Assembly (NCBI GenBank): GCA_963678675.1
Contig: OY783195.1
Span: 2,428,001 to 2,492,000, forward strand
Direction of reading: 5' to 3'
Length of the DNA stretch: 64,000 bases
Origin: Xiphydria camelus
Taxonomy: Eukaryota > Arthropoda > Insecta > Hymenoptera > Xiphydriidae
The translations under genes were made by a program, and so were the position numbers. Each line of letters opens with the position of its first letter. The stretch's first letter is position 1. The notes below the pieces were generated by a model. It was not told the origin of the DNA. It worked only from the letters and a program-made list of their open reading frames with translations, and did no database searches. This document shows, in pieces, positions 44,151 to 55,586 of the stretch.

Positions 44151-45062
44151 TAAGCGCGTCTCTCTTGCGTCTCGACGACGTCACAACGTCGTAGAGAGAA
44201 ACGCGCTCAGAACTCAGCGAATAATTATTTTTTCGGACATATTCGTTTTCACGTGATATTGAATACGTATGGAGACAACAAATTGAATTTTGAAATGCGA
44301 ATATTTTTTACAAGAAGACCGAATTTCGAGGTGACGTCAGGCGATCGCCGAGGTTATCCCCATGACTACGCGCCCTCGCCCGATATCAATATTATTATCA
44401 AGCAAAACGCGTTCGCGCGACGTCGTCGAGCCGCGCGACTGTTAACCGGTGACGAGCGTCTGATTGGCCGAGCCGATCGTTTCAGCGCGGCTGATTGCAT
44501 TCCGTCCGCTCGCGGAAAACAAACGACAAACGCAGAAAACGGCGTTAATTGCGCCCGCGCGCGCCCCGGGCGAAGAAAAGACCAACGGAAGACTTGCGGA
44601 ATTGTGCATTGCACAATGAGTCCCGCGATTGGAGGAAGGGGTGGGTTTGTTGGTACGACGGCGTTCCGGGGGTGGACGAGGGGGGCGGCGGCGGCGATTG
44701 TTCGCAGTTTTGTCGTCGGATTTGCATGGCCGCTCGCGCGGTTATTCGAAGGAACATATTGTCGACATTTTGATTCGCGCGCGCGGCGCGTCCGCGTCGT
44801 CCCAATGCGACGCGGGGTGGTCGTCGAGTGACGTCACGCCAAATTAGCACCCGATAGCGTTGTTCTCGATCAGAACTGTACGGCGGACCGTGAGTTTTCT
44901 TTTCAACGGTGCCTCCTTTGGCTTTCCCTCTCGTTCACCCCAACCCCGGGATTCGTCCACGTAATTCGCCAATGACGCGCGAGAAAATCACGCGGTCACT
45001 GTTCAGCTTCCCGTGTTTCGCGGCATCCGGCCGTCGCGAATGTGCGGCGCGACGATATGGAA
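44151..45062. other. Unique CpG-rich sequence
   Basis: Begins with a bulged inverted repeat at 44152-44205. It also contains CCGCGATTGGAGG (an ATTGG box) at about 44626. No gene recognised. Confidence 0.35.
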
Positions 45063-45297
45063 ATTAAAGCTGGGAACGCACGGAGAGCTATACTATAATA
45101 TATATATATATATATTATTACAAAAATATCGCTCGACGTTATAATGAATGAGGCAAAATGTACCGAACTATAATATATAGCTATATCCGAGAGATATAGT
45201 TTTACATGCTCTATAACGCTGGCTTGAGCGACATTTCACCAGGAAGCTATAGTATATATTATAGTATAGCTCTCTCTCCGTGCGTTTCTAGCTTTAT
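45063..45297. mobile_element. Palindromic element W
   Basis: ATTAAAGCTGGGAACGCACG plus GAGAGCTATACTATAATATA at the left. The right end is their complement (CTCTCTCTCCGTGCGTTTCT, AGCTTTAT). Arms of about 45 bp. Internal (TA)n at 45098-45114. Single copy here. Confidence 0.65.
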
Positions 45298-45508
45298 AGT
45301 CGCGTTTCGATCGCTGCAGCGCACCGAAGTGACGCCACCGGCGGTTTACGGCTCCGGGGGACATTCGCCGAGGCCGAGTCTCACGCCTCTCCGATCGGTT
45401 TGCGATCGGAGCAAAAGACATCTGCGATTTGTCTCTCACTCTCTCTATCTCATCGCTGTATCGACCACCGTACACCAATCAGCGCAACGCGCGTTCTTCT
45501 ACACACAC

Positions 45509-45769
45509 ACACATCCAGGGAAAAGTTTTAGCTGAATACGAACCTGATGGAAGAAATTTATTTGAGAAGAATAGGAATCTATTCGCATCGAACAAGTCTA
45601 TTTGAATCAAACAGATGTTCTAGGTACTGGGTTCATACTCGACTAAAAAGATATGCAAAACATTGATTTCATTCAAATAGACTTTAGTTCGATGTGAATA
45701 AAATCTTATTTATCTCGAATACATTTTTCCATCAGGTTCGTATTCAACTAGATCTCTTCCCTCGGAGTG
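45509..45769. mobile_element. Palindromic MITE X
   Basis: Arms share GAATACGAACCTGATGGAA / TTCCATCAGGTTCGTATTC and extend about 100 bp each through TTCGCATCGAAC and GTTCGATGTGAA. The right end CTCGGAGTG then TA is CACTGAG-like. Related in style to family E. Confidence 0.7.
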
Positions 45770-45782
45770 TAAAGAGGCTGAT

Positions 45783-46320
45783 GAACAAAATTTCCAGGCA
45801 TTTCCCTGACAATCCCGAAAAGTTGTCTGACAAAACTTACCGGGTTATACGAGGAAACAAAAATACGCTTTGAAAAAGAACCGGAAAAACTTAATTAAAA
45901 GCATAAATAATTATTCTCGATCCAATTTGAAAATTTCAATTTACGAATTTTCCCTGACATTTCCCTGATTTCCCGGATACATTTAAAGTTCTCAACACGA
46001 AGAATAGTTTGTAGTAACCATTCTTTTAATCCATGTGGTAAGATTGAGCTATTCCGGCATTATGACGTTCAGTACCTACGATAAACTATTTCGATATTTA
46101 CTGAAATTATTACCACACTTGTGCTGTACTTTTATCAAATATCGACATATATTTATAGTACTGAACGTTATACGCCGCGACAATTCAATCTTTCCACGTG
46201 AATTGTGAGAATGGTTGCCACGAACTTTTCTGTATGTATAACATTTCCAGGTTTTCCAAATTTTCTCTGACAGCGGCCACCCCGAAGAAAGCTGTGGCTC
46301 AAACTAATGATAAAATTACG
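45783..46320. repeat. Old interspersed repeat with TTTCCCTGAC blocks
   Basis: Repeated AATTTCCAGGCATTTCCCTG, TTTTCCCTGACATTTCCCTG and CATTTCCAGGTTTTCC blocks, ending near GCGGCCACCCC. Contains an inner inverted pair GACGTTCAGTAC / GTACTGAACGTT. The motif recurs in animal genomes to my knowledge, but I cannot name the class. Confidence 0.4.
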
Positions 46321-47090
46321 ACTCGCGAGAGACAGCTTCTAATCCCATTTTTCGATCGCCCCCCAAAAAAATATCTCATCCTCCCGCCAAACAACACTTC
46401 CCGGAAACGAAGTCCTCGCTCGCACAACGAGACGATCCTCCGTTATTCTCTTTGAATCGCGCGGCGCATCCGTCGCCGCGAGGGATGGAAAACTGGTCCG
46501 CGAGAGGATCGCGCGCGCGCGCGCGCGCGGAAGACCCGCAGGTATCGGCGCCCCCGTGAATCCCGACGAGCGCGGAGAGATCTCGCAGGAAGAGACGTCC
46601 CTTAATTGGGAAGCGAACGAGGGAGGGGGGGGGGCGAGATTCCCCTCCCGCGCGCACGAGAATGGACTGACCTACCTCAGGATCATCCGATCTATTCATG
46701 CCCCTTATTCATCGTCCTCTCTCAGGATGCGAGACAAAGAGCGCGGATGAAACAGAACCCCTTGTACGCATGTTTCTCTGCTTTGTCTCCTCTCGAGTCC
46801 GACTTCCGGTATGTGTATACGCGCGCGCCCATTCGGAGCGAGCGCGCGGGGATGCGCCTGAATGACGAGGATTCCGTGATTATTCCCCCGCGGTTCGCTA
46901 AACGTCTTCGGAGCGTCTGCGGATACGCCACCCTCCCCCTCCTCCTCCTCCTCCTGCTCCTTCTTCGTCGCCGCGCTGCCGTTCTCCTGTTACCGTTCTT
47001 TCGTTCTCTCGGAGCGTGATTTTGGTTGCGCTTAATCGAGTGGCGTCGACTGATCATCGCGGTTCTTGCGATTGCGGCCGAAAGTGTCTT
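46321..47090. other. Unique GC-rich sequence
   Basis: (CG)n at about 46510-46528, a CTC-triplet tract at 46938-46962. No supported gene. Confidence 0.4.
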
Positions 47091-47213
47091 CGTCGAGAAA
47101 ACGGTTTATTTTTAGTCAATAAGTATTCGTTTAAACATGGCGATTATAGTTTGACGAAACTTAACCTTCAACGCAAACAATTTGGTTGGAACGATACCAT
47201 TTTTTTTTCAGTG
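47091..47213. mobile_element. Short chimeric MITE, B-like left end
   Basis: GTCGAGAAAACGGTTTATTT is a B left end. The right end CCATTTTTTTTTCAGTG then TA belongs to another type. About 123 bp. Confidence 0.5.
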
Positions 47214-47774
47214 TATTTCTATCGCTCATTCTTTCTCTTTCTCTCATTATTAACCGCCCCGCGACATCGAAGCGCGCGCGTGTAGTGGTTTTAGACGCAG
47301 GTAAGCGCAGCGAGACGCTAAGTGCCCAATTGTCTTTGGCATACCCTCCCGGATAATATTCCCCACGGCCCGCGCCTGCTTATTCCCGAGGGAGGGCGGC
47401 CCCGCGGGGACGATGGCCCATTGTTTCGTCGACTCGAAAGTCAAGCGTTAACGTATTTTGTCTTACAGATCGCGAAATCCGTTGAGCACGACTAACGGAA
47501 AACGTCTGCATTATGTCCGCGAGCAGGGCGAGTCCTCGTATTTGTTTGGTACAAGCGAGCGAATCGCGATCCTCCCGTAGGAATCCGGTTTTTTTTTGGC
47601 GCGATCTTATCAACAAGGACCATTAATCGTTCCCACGGCGAAGAGTTTTGACGATTTGATAAGTTGCGGAGGAAATTAGTCTTGTCGATTGACGCGATTT
47701 GATAAATTCATTTCTCTTGACTAGGACTTTAATAGAATACAAAATGAGATAAACACTCCGATTGCAACGCGCGA
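47214..47774. other. Unique sequence
   Basis: No supported gene. A GCAG|GTAAGC site at about 47300 (plus strand) is noted only. Confidence 0.3.
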
Positions 47775-47990
47775 GTTAAGAAGTCGATTATCTTGAGAAC
47801 GATAAGAAATATCGAGAAAAAGTTTAAGCAAAATTTATTCGTGTATGTTCCTACTATAAAAAAGCTGGTATCGATTGTTCACATATCTCCACTACCTTGC
47901 GAAATAATCGCGTTCAAAGTTGATCCCAAAACTGAGACGCATATCCTGCTCTTTTATAATATTTATATTATACTCTGTTCGACGGGAAAC
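47775..47990 (-). mobile_element. Family N element, reversed
   Basis: GTCGATTATCTTGAGAACG, AATATCGAGAAAAAGTTTAAGC and CATATCTCCACTACC are the reverse of the 36.4 kb copy. Diverged. Confidence 0.6.
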
Positions 47991-48806
47991 GGATCCGCAG
48001 CTTCGTTTGTTTTAAGAAAGAAGTCACCTCCATGCCTCCGCCTCGTGTGCCCCCCTCCCCCCTCCACCGCGCAGCACGGATCCGCATTATTTGTTATGTC
48101 CCATTATTTCGCAGTCAGAGAGACATCACCGCGCCACAATACGCACTCCACGGCCTATCACTGCTCGCGCACAAAACTGCCGCGCGGCTCCGTACACGGA
48201 CGTGCATTCAGAATATCATAATAAATTAACGTTGGCTCGCTCGTTCGAATAAATCTTTTGTGGCGAACCGACGAGGAGAAGCGATGCCGCATTGTTATTC
48301 GCGGTACAAAGGAGGATGGAATCTAGATTTTTGTCCGTTTCTCGACGGGTGACGCGCGAGGTTGTCGTGAAGTGTCGTCGTTCCTCGACTCGAGAGGAAA
48401 GTTCATTGAATTTTTCTACTCTTTTTTTTTGGGCCCGTCGTTATTAATTACATTATTGATTTTTAAATAAGATTGCTCGTAGAAAATCGCTGTACTAATA
48501 TCACCATCCGAATCGATTGTAGAGATGGTTGTGTAGAATAAACAGGAACAACTCCTTTCGTGATACAGATTCGCAGAGAGAGAAAGAAAATACGAGCTGC
48601 GTCTAGAGTGCAGCGGCAAAATTTCTGCACCCTACGAAGAATCCCTTTGTCTGAAAAGAATTTCTCCTACGTAGAGCCTCTGTGAAATCTTTCACGAAAG
48701 AAAGGGTTTCATCGAGACTCGATGTAAGTGATGATTTCTATAAGGTCGATTTTTCGGAGCAGACGCTGAGGAAAAGATTTACTTATTGAAACAAACATGT
48801 TTTCCC
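47991..48806. other. Unique sequence
   Basis: No gene recognised. A B-like CGCTGAGGAAAAGATTTAC occurs at about 48764, next to the following palindrome. Confidence 0.3.
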
Positions 48807-48923
48807 AGGCGGAAAAGTTCGATATATTTTGCATATAGTTTATATGTGAATTTGGTTATATATGAATTATATATCGACCGTATAAGGACTATATTTGGAT
48901 TGTTGAATGTTTATATAATCCAT

Positions 48924-49085
48924 ATATGTGGAGGTGTTTTTCAAAAAGCGTTATTTCCAAAAACTTCGTCTACTGAGGTACAGGTGGGCATCACGCTCTA
49001 CACGACGTACTGCTACAGTTTTCTTGCTTCCCTGCAAAAATATGCCAAACGGAAATAACGCTTTTTGAAAAACACCTCCACATAT
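48924..49085. mobile_element. Nested hairpin with perfect 35-bp arms
   Basis: ATATGTGGAGGTGTTTTTC through GTTATTTCC at 48924-48958 is exactly complementary to 49051-49085. The 92-bp centre is unrelated. Confidence 0.75.
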
Positions 49086-49127
49086 AGTCCGTACCTATAT
49101 GGTTAATACAGAACTCATATATAATCC

Positions 49128-49288
49128 ATATCGATACCTTACTTTGAAAACCTCGTAAGTGCTATTTTGGACAAAAATGCCATTTATAGCTTACTGTGTT
49201 CAGATTTTAAACCTTAACGCAGTAAGCTATAAATGGCATTTTTGTCAAAAATTGCACTTACGAGGTTTTCAAAGTAAGGTATCGATAT
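49128..49288. mobile_element. Nested hairpin with 69-bp arms
   Basis: ATATCGATACCTTACTTTG... at 49128-49196 pairs with 49220-49288 with about three mismatches. The 23-bp loop contains GATTTTAAACC. Confidence 0.75.
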
Positions 49289-49341
49289 ATGACCAAATCC
49301 ACATACGGATCACATACAAGATACATCGAACTTTTCCGCCT

Positions 49342-50388
49342 TAAAACCTCGTCTCTACTCTATTTCCCCCAAAGTGGCATCACCTACGCGCGACGAAACG
49401 CGACGACTAACCGCGGGGAATAGCAGTCCGTCGGCCGGATTCCATGCGGGTAGGCGGGACTTGCGCGTAAACATACGAGTGAGCAGCGACAGAGGAGGAT
49501 GCGCGCATGGAATAGACAAGACAGCCGAAAAAGAAGGAACAAGTACATCGCCTCGGCGATGAGTCACGAGAGCGCGCGCATATACGCCCTGGTTACGCCT
49601 ACTACGCGCGCGGCATAACGTCGCGCGCGCGCGCCTCAGCATTATCTCGTAACGCACTCGCGTGTCGTACGCCCAATCCGCTCCTCGTATCATCATCGGT
49701 GCCGCGCGCTTGTCACGCACGAGTCTTCGCCATTTAAACGCGGCTTCGTGTCTTTTTTTATTTATTTATTTCTAGAGAATCTCTTCCACCCTCTAATTAT
49801 TTCCAGCTCCGGCGAGAATTTAATCGCGGACAGCTCTGCGCCGAGTCTCTCCTATGCGACGTCCGCCTTTCGTGGTTGAACAAATCGAGTTACGCTGCGC
49901 GACGCGCGAACGTGTGTACAGGTGTTTCGATTTTGCACTCCGCCTGATCGCGCGCGGGTCTTCGTGTTACGAGGCGGACTGGGCGTAATCGCGGCGGTCG
50001 AATACCGCGCGGGCTGAGGCGGCTGCATTCGTCAGCGTCGATTAAATTTATAGGACCTTTCGCGGAGTAATTATAATTACTCCGTAGAGAAGCTACGAGC
50101 GATTTAATTATGCGCTATTGGTCCTGGTATCATTTTTATCGTAGCATCGGCGTTTCAACTGAAGAACATCGTGTGAATAAATCAATTTCGAAAGAAAATC
50201 TGCGAGCCGATCGATTAGATTACTCCTTCGTCCAATTAAAAGGCTGAATATGACATTTTTTCTACGTAATATAAGAATTTAAAGAATTCGGAGGGGAGCG
50301 TCTGATTCTACGAGGGATTTGAAGAAATAAACACGGCTTTATAATCCGCATGATTACTTAATCCACTCAACACTACGATGAACGCATA
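49342..50388. other. Unique sequence
   Basis: CpG-rich to 50030, then moderately AT-rich. Contains the 22-bp palindrome at 50063-50084. No gene recognised. Confidence 0.35.
50063..50084. promoter_or_regulatory. 22-bp perfect palindrome with TAATTA cores
   Basis: CGGAGTAATTA followed by its exact complement TAATTACTCCG. TAATTA is the canonical homeodomain core, here doubled. Could be a dimeric homeodomain site or chance. No transposon ends are seen around it. Confidence 0.3.
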
Positions 50389-50775
50389 CACTGTACAAAA
50401 AATTACATTTTTAATATACCTTTACATAAAACTTTTTTCCAATATTTCTTTGATCGTGTTGAAATTGATCATTTCGATCGTTCATATTACTTCGTTCCTC
50501 TCCAATGAAGTAATACAAATAATCGAGATGCTCATTTTCACCATAATTCTAGAAATATAGATCTAAGATTCGATTTGCCCCGGTCTACTCTACGTGATTA
50601 TGACAATTGAAATATCTACTCCGTAATTATGAAAATTAATATATTTCCTTATGAAATTACCCTTATAAATTTCATAACGGAATGTATTCATTTTGATAGT
50701 CAGTTAATCATGTATCTATTGGATAAAAGCTTTATACGCAATTATATTAAATTGAATAGAAATTTTCTTGCAATG
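50389..50775 (-). mobile_element. T+U composite element, reversed, partly deleted
   Basis: CACTGTACAAAAAATTAC... to ...ATTTTCTTGCAATG with TA on both sides (50387-50388, 50776-50777). Contains U sequence (CATTTCGATCGTTCATATTAC, GAAGTAATACAAATAATCGAG) next to T sequence (TAATTATGAAAATTAATATA). One U flank is deleted relative to 56161. Confidence 0.7.
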
Positions 50776-51517
50776 TAGATAACCCATCCCCAAGTTCCTT
50801 AATCGATGCGTCATCAATGTCCCATAAACATTCGAGCTTCCGAGACACTTATACCTATTAACGATAAATTCGCGAGCTAAAACAATAAAATTGAAACGGA
50901 TAAGGAAACGGAGGCGCATTGATCGCTCCATATCGATATGTCCAAATCCGTCTTATCAAGTGCCTCAACGAACCTACATACACAGGTACATGCATTTGGT
51001 AATAAATGCAAACGTTTTGCACCGGAGTTTCGGTTTCGCACCCCTTTCGGTAACCGTACGTCAGCGTCCCGTCGCTGCACGAGTCCGTCAAACGCATATC
51101 GAACGTGCAACGCGAGATATATCGCCGAACTAAAAGGACTTCCGCTTCGACACTCGCAACATTTCCCTTTCGTCGTGCCGCGCTATTTAATTAAATCCTT
51201 TATCGTCGAAGTCGCGTTCCGCGGTGCATCAGCTCCGGCGCGCGTGTCGGTATTTTTTACGAGAGCAGAGCGAGAGAACTAAATATCGAAAAGAGGCGAT
51301 CTAAACGTGAAAGAGAAAGAGAGAGACGATCGTCACACGAATCGATCAGTCGCGTAATAATTTTACGGGCGCTCCGATTTTTTTCCCCGGTCGCATTTTG
51401 CGTCGCTGAATTAGAGAAGGAGTTATCAATGAGCTCGCACATTCACCACGCTGTCCATGCGAGAGGAATTCCGCTTATAAATGAATTCCCGGATCGACAC
51501 TGTCAAATTCAACCCTA
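50776..51517. other. Unique sequence
   Basis: No gene recognised. GA-rich at 51308-51325. Confidence 0.3.
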
Positions 51518-51705
51518 CACTGAGAGAAATCATTGCTAATGTGTCAAACAAATATTTCTTGGACCAAGAACATATGATTTAAAGAGTTTCTAAGAATATA
51601 AATTCTTCATCGAACGAATCTACAGGTACTCTTATAACCCAAGAATACCTTCGTCGGGGAAAGAAATTCTTTCTGTACGAAAAAAAAATGATTATACCTA
51701 CTCGA
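51518..51705. mobile_element. MITE family G
   Basis: CACTGAGAGAAATCATTGCTA after TA (51516-51517). Shares TTTCTAAGAATATAAATTC, CAAGAATACCTTCGTC and GAAAGAAATTCTTTCTGTACG with the 39.9 kb copy. The right end is uncertain. Confidence 0.65.
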
Positions 51706-52179
51706 GCCTGTCCAATATTTTTTTGCACTACCTCTCTTAATCTGAATGAGTACAAATAACTGAGAATCGGTGTACAGACATTGAAATCCAGCGAATATAG
51801 CGTTACCGTCATTTCGGTAACCTTCTTCGATTTCAGTGACTCCTCGTCGATTTTCAGTGATTTTCGCTGATTTAATATAGACGAAGAGAATATGAGGCTC
51901 GATTCTGAAATTATATCACGTTTTTGACTGAAGAAACAAACTTTTGGGCACCAACAATTATTCCCCTCGTCACAGCCGCATTTCATCCCTCTTCGATCAA
52001 TCTTTTCACGAAAGCTCTGATCGTCCAAGAGGATTTTCACGGCCCCGCCGGAAAAACTACGCGTTCCGTCGCGAGTAAACGAAGCGAGAAGCCCTCCCCG
52101 AAATTCCACTGGTCCGAGCGATCACCCGCCGTCTCAAACGTCAAATCAGACCATCAACCGTAATTGCTGCAGTACTCAC
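51706..52179. other. Candidate start of long intron
   Basis: Contains a degenerate repeat of TTTCAGTGA at 51830-51870. If the exon at 52180-52218 is real, this is its downstream intron on the minus strand. Confidence 0.3.
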
Positions 52180-52218
52180 CCTGTGCCAGTTTCCTAGCGA
52201 TCGGCTTCAATCTCATCG
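52180..52218 (-). CDS. Candidate first coding exon, 39 nt (unidentified protein)
   Basis: On the minus strand the segment follows a pyrimidine-rich tract ending CGCCTTCCGTTCAG, a strong acceptor. It starts CG then ATG, with G at -3 of the start codon. It encodes MRLKPIARKLAQ plus one base and is followed by GTGAGTAC at 52179-52172, a near-consensus donor. Exit phase is 1. The microexon at 17809-17841 is open in that phase and returns phase 1. The alternative first exon at 1973-2090 also ends in phase 1. The implied first intron is about 34.3 kb. The peptide is basic, with no signal sequence, and I do not recognise it. A 5' UTR exon further right would be needed if the acceptor is used; otherwise transcription could start in the CpG-rich block just upstream. 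Confidence 0.4.
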
Positions 52219-53900
52219 CTGAACGGAAGGCGAAAACAAAACACTAACGACGCCGGTTCCGGTCCTCCGAGCCATGCAGCCCGCGAGTTTATCCGCTCAC
52301 CGTCCCCCCGGTCACTGATTTCGATACCCGATCGACGGGGTGCCTCCGCCGCGACGCGCGACTCTCACTCGAAAACTGACGCGGGACGACGCGCTCGAAT
52401 TTTTCGACGCCGCGGCGAGGGCGACGATCCCTCCCTCCCTCCCACCCTTCCACCCTCCTCGCCCGTCGAGAAGCTCTATCCGAAGGTGTCGCGGACGAAC
52501 GGTGCTCGCGCGAGACGACGGCGAACGTCCATGATGGCCGATCTTCCGGTTCCTCCGCTCTTCCTCCTGTCTTTCCCTTCCGTCCGTCCGTCCGTCCGTC
52601 CGTCCGTCCGCTCGTGCCCGGTTCTGACGTGCGGCGGATCTGTCCTCCGACAGAGGCTTCTGTCCTCCGAGTCTCCTCCTCCCGCCCCGGCTTCTCCTTC
52701 GCGCGTGCCCCTTCCACCGGGACCGTCGCCTCCCTCCAGCGACCGCGTTCGCGGCGTCGTCGTGGTCGTCGTCGTCGTCGTCGTCGTCTTCTTCGCGCCC
52801 TTCCCCACCTGAGCACGGTCGGAGAAGCCTCGCGCCCCCCCACCACTCGCCGGGCGCGGGTGGTGTCCGCCAATGATCAGCCGCTGTCCTCCTCGTCGTC
52901 GTCGTCGCGGACAATTTTTTCTGTGGGACTGAGGGTGGCTTGATCGCGGGTCGGTCGGTGCGATGAGGATGAGGATAAAGTGTGGCGCGAAATTCGAACG
53001 ATTTCGAAGCTCGTCGACGAAAGCTCCGGCGGAGGGATAACCCGTCCCGAAAAAATTCGTCGGACGTTTAACCGCTCGCTCTCCGATGTACACGAGAAAG
53101 AAATTCAAGTTTTAAAAGGATTTCCATCGTCGCGACGAAGAAGAAAGTAGTAATATCCCGTAAGAATTCCGGCTCGCTCTCAACTCCGTTCAACTCCGAT
53201 TCGAACTACGAGCTCCTCCCGCAAATGCGTCGCGTCGTCTCCACGATCCGAGGACAATTTCCATTCCGTCGCGCGCGCGCGCGAACACGTGGTGTCGCGT
53301 GACCGTCGTCGCTGTGCGCGCGCGAGAGTCGATCCGCACACCCTACGGCCGGCCGCGCGCACAAAACCCCCAAGTCCGCGCGGCGCAGCCTCGTCGAACG
53401 GCGCGGAGATATTCGCGGGTGTGCGCCGCGCCGGACGATGGACCGGAAGCCGGGAGAGAGAGAAGGGACTTGTAAATCTCGCGCGCGTCGCGAATCGACC
53501 ACCGGGCGACTCGCGCGCCGCTCGCTCGTATCGCTTCACTCGACTTCGCTCGCGGGCAACTCTTTCTCTCTCGCGAGCGGCAAGGTAACGGTTATACTCG
53601 ACGGCCCGCGCTCCGTCCTCGTCGCGCCTGCACTCGCGCCGTTACAGTTTCCTCGGCGCGCCGCGCACCCCCTCGAGCGCAGCTCCGCCCTATGCCGGCT
53701 CTACCTCCGCCGGCCGCCGCGCGCGTTCTCCACCCGACGGCACTTCCACGCGCGCCGCAACGCGGCGTTCGATCTGCCGCGAGCCTCTCTCGCGTGGCGT
53801 AGCGCGCGCGCGCGCGCGCGTTTCCTCGCTTCCCTACGTCTTCCGCCCTCGAAATAGCGGAGCCGAGCGGAGCTTCCGCGTGTTTCGATTTGCACCAAGG
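52219..53900 (-). promoter_or_regulatory. CpG-rich promoter-like block
   Basis: Very GC- and CpG-rich sequence upstream (minus strand) of the exon at 52180-52218. It contains (CGTC)n at 52579-52611, (GTC)n at 52755-52787, and (CG)n at 53272-53282 and 53800-53819. Long frames on both strands follow the triplet repeats and are not convincing genes. The promoter role is inferred from position and composition. Confidence 0.3.
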
Positions 53901-54334
53901 AGCCCTACGCTTCCCGTGTGGTGGCGTAGGTATATTGAGAAAAAAAATAATGTCGTACATTGTTTTCACAGAAGGTGATTTTTCGCGACAAGCCCTTTCT
54001 CTCCCTTCGTGCGAAACCAAGAACGATAAATGAGCAAACCATTTGGAAGATTGAGTTCTCGGCCTTCGACAGCAACGCTTGCGACTTGCTACAAGTTTTA
54101 CTGTAATTTTTAGTAAAATTGTAATTAAGGTACCAACAATAAATTGGCCGTGTCTAGAAATTGACCGCAAACTTTATAATAGCTACGATTTATTTTCTCT
54201 CGTGTATTATTTGTTGAAAAATCGGAGCTAAAAATTGACTTGGCAAAGATAACGCACGACCTACAATCATTCCATATAAGTATTTTGCATTTACATTCTC
54301 CATCTTCCGTCGTCTGCGGAATTTCGGCACGGGT
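53901..54334. other. Unique sequence
   Basis: AT-rich. Begins near a TTGAGAAAAAAAATAATG block at 53935 that may be a decayed MITE end. No gene recognised. Confidence 0.3.
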
Positions 54335-54545
54335 GCGCTAGTTTTATCGAATAATTGCAATTAAATATTTCATTGGCTCAAGTAATATTCATTTGCCCCT
54401 GTAAACTATTTTCTCGGCTTAAAAAAATACATTTATTGAGAAAATGTATGAGGTGGGCCGACAAAATATTATGTCGAGGCGAATGAATATTGAGTTAATT
54501 GAACATCTCATATTGCGACTATTATTCCAAATGTTTAGATAATTC
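54335..54545. mobile_element. Diverged inverted-repeat element
   Basis: CTCAAGTAATATTCATTTGCC on the left pairs imperfectly with GGCGAATGAATATTGAG on the right. TTTTCTCGGCT in the middle resembles a MITE terminus. Old and degraded. Confidence 0.4.
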
Positions 54546-55586
54546 TACCGAATTCTTGTATAGTGTATATGCCTCGTCGAATTCGATCTTTAATCGCAGA
54601 GCAATCCGGTGCTGAAGATACGGAACGAGTGGATGAATTGGTTCCGGAGTTGGGAGAGAGCGCCTGGCGATCCGATCAGGCGCTGGCAATTACTACTTAC
54701 TCGCAGCGCTTCCAGACGTCAAACGGAATGGCGGGGGTGCGCGAGAGAAATGCATCGCAACGCGCGCGCGCGCGCGCTGCATTCGAAGATTTTTCTCCGG
54801 CCAAAGAACAGGATACGACCGATTCCTGAGGCGAATGGCTCGACACACGCGAAAGGACGACAGCGTCGCGTTAGGCATATCGCGGCGAGAGAAATGCAGG
54901 TGCCGCGCTCGAGTACAGAGTGCGGAACGCAAAGCTATTTTTACGCTTTGCCTCCGCAGTCTGGCGACCGAGTGCTTTACGCGCGCGCTTATTCGTCGCT
55001 CCTCCCTCGCTCCGCGAACCTTTATAGGTACTCGTCTCGTGGATCTTTTATGTATTTCTCGAATCTCTCGCCCTTTGTGTCCGGAACTATTTTCCTAACG
55101 CTTTCCGTTTTCCGTATATCGTCATTCGAGCGACGAGTTTTGCAGATATTTTATGAAGAAGTGTACCTTCGACTTTATTTCATCCCCCTTTCGAAAGAAT
55201 ATTACTACAGAAACAGAGACCCTCGTAATTTCTGTTCTTCGTCGTTCGATGCAAGCTCCTTCGTATACGTCGGACTTTACCGTCCAATTCGCGACTCCCT
55301 CGCCACCCTAGCCGAGTTTTCTCGGGGTGTACCGATTGAAATTCGATAGGTCGCGGTCGTCGCTGGCAACTTTGTCGCGGAACGAGTATTTCTCCTTTGG
55401 CCCTGCTGCTGGGAAGAAATTTTATTCGAACTTTCTTCGCGCTGTGTTTCCTCGTCCTATATAGATCGTCGGTCCTGTCGACGAAAGAATTTCTAATTCA
55501 TAATTCAAATTCGACGGAATAAATACTTATTTCAGATCACGTTGGACTACAATTTATCAATTTTGAAATTTGTAGTAGCGTGCACA
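54546..55586. other. Unique sequence
   Basis: (CG)n at 54760-54776. A plus-strand frame of 246 codons spans 54609-55349 but shows no conserved motif. Not called as a gene. Confidence 0.35.

Larger units (their letters stand above)
48807..49341. mobile_element. Palindromic element holding two nested hairpin elements
   Basis: Outer ends AGGCGGAAAAGTTCGATATA and ATACATCGAACTTTTCCGCC are complementary. The AT-rich outer arms (TATATGTGAATTTGGT / ACCAAATCCACATA) are interrupted by hairpins at 48924-49085 and 49128-49288. Single copy here. Confidence 0.75.

Noticed and set aside
52289..53108. Several overlapping long frames (about 195-210 codons) on the minus strand
   Set aside because: They arise from CpG-rich sequence and the (CGTC)n/(GTC)n repeats, giving poly-Arg, poly-Asp and poly-Thr stretches. 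Three frames are open at once, which indicates composition rather than coding.
54690..54730. Minus-strand GCGA|GTAAGTAG donor in phase 1
   Set aside because: The -1 base is not G, the upstream frame is (CG)n-derived, and no promoter or start context distinguishes it from the GTAAGT sites expected by chance.
54609..55349. 246-codon plus-strand open frame
   Set aside because: No recognisable domain, and it includes a (CG)n tract. No splice or promoter context.
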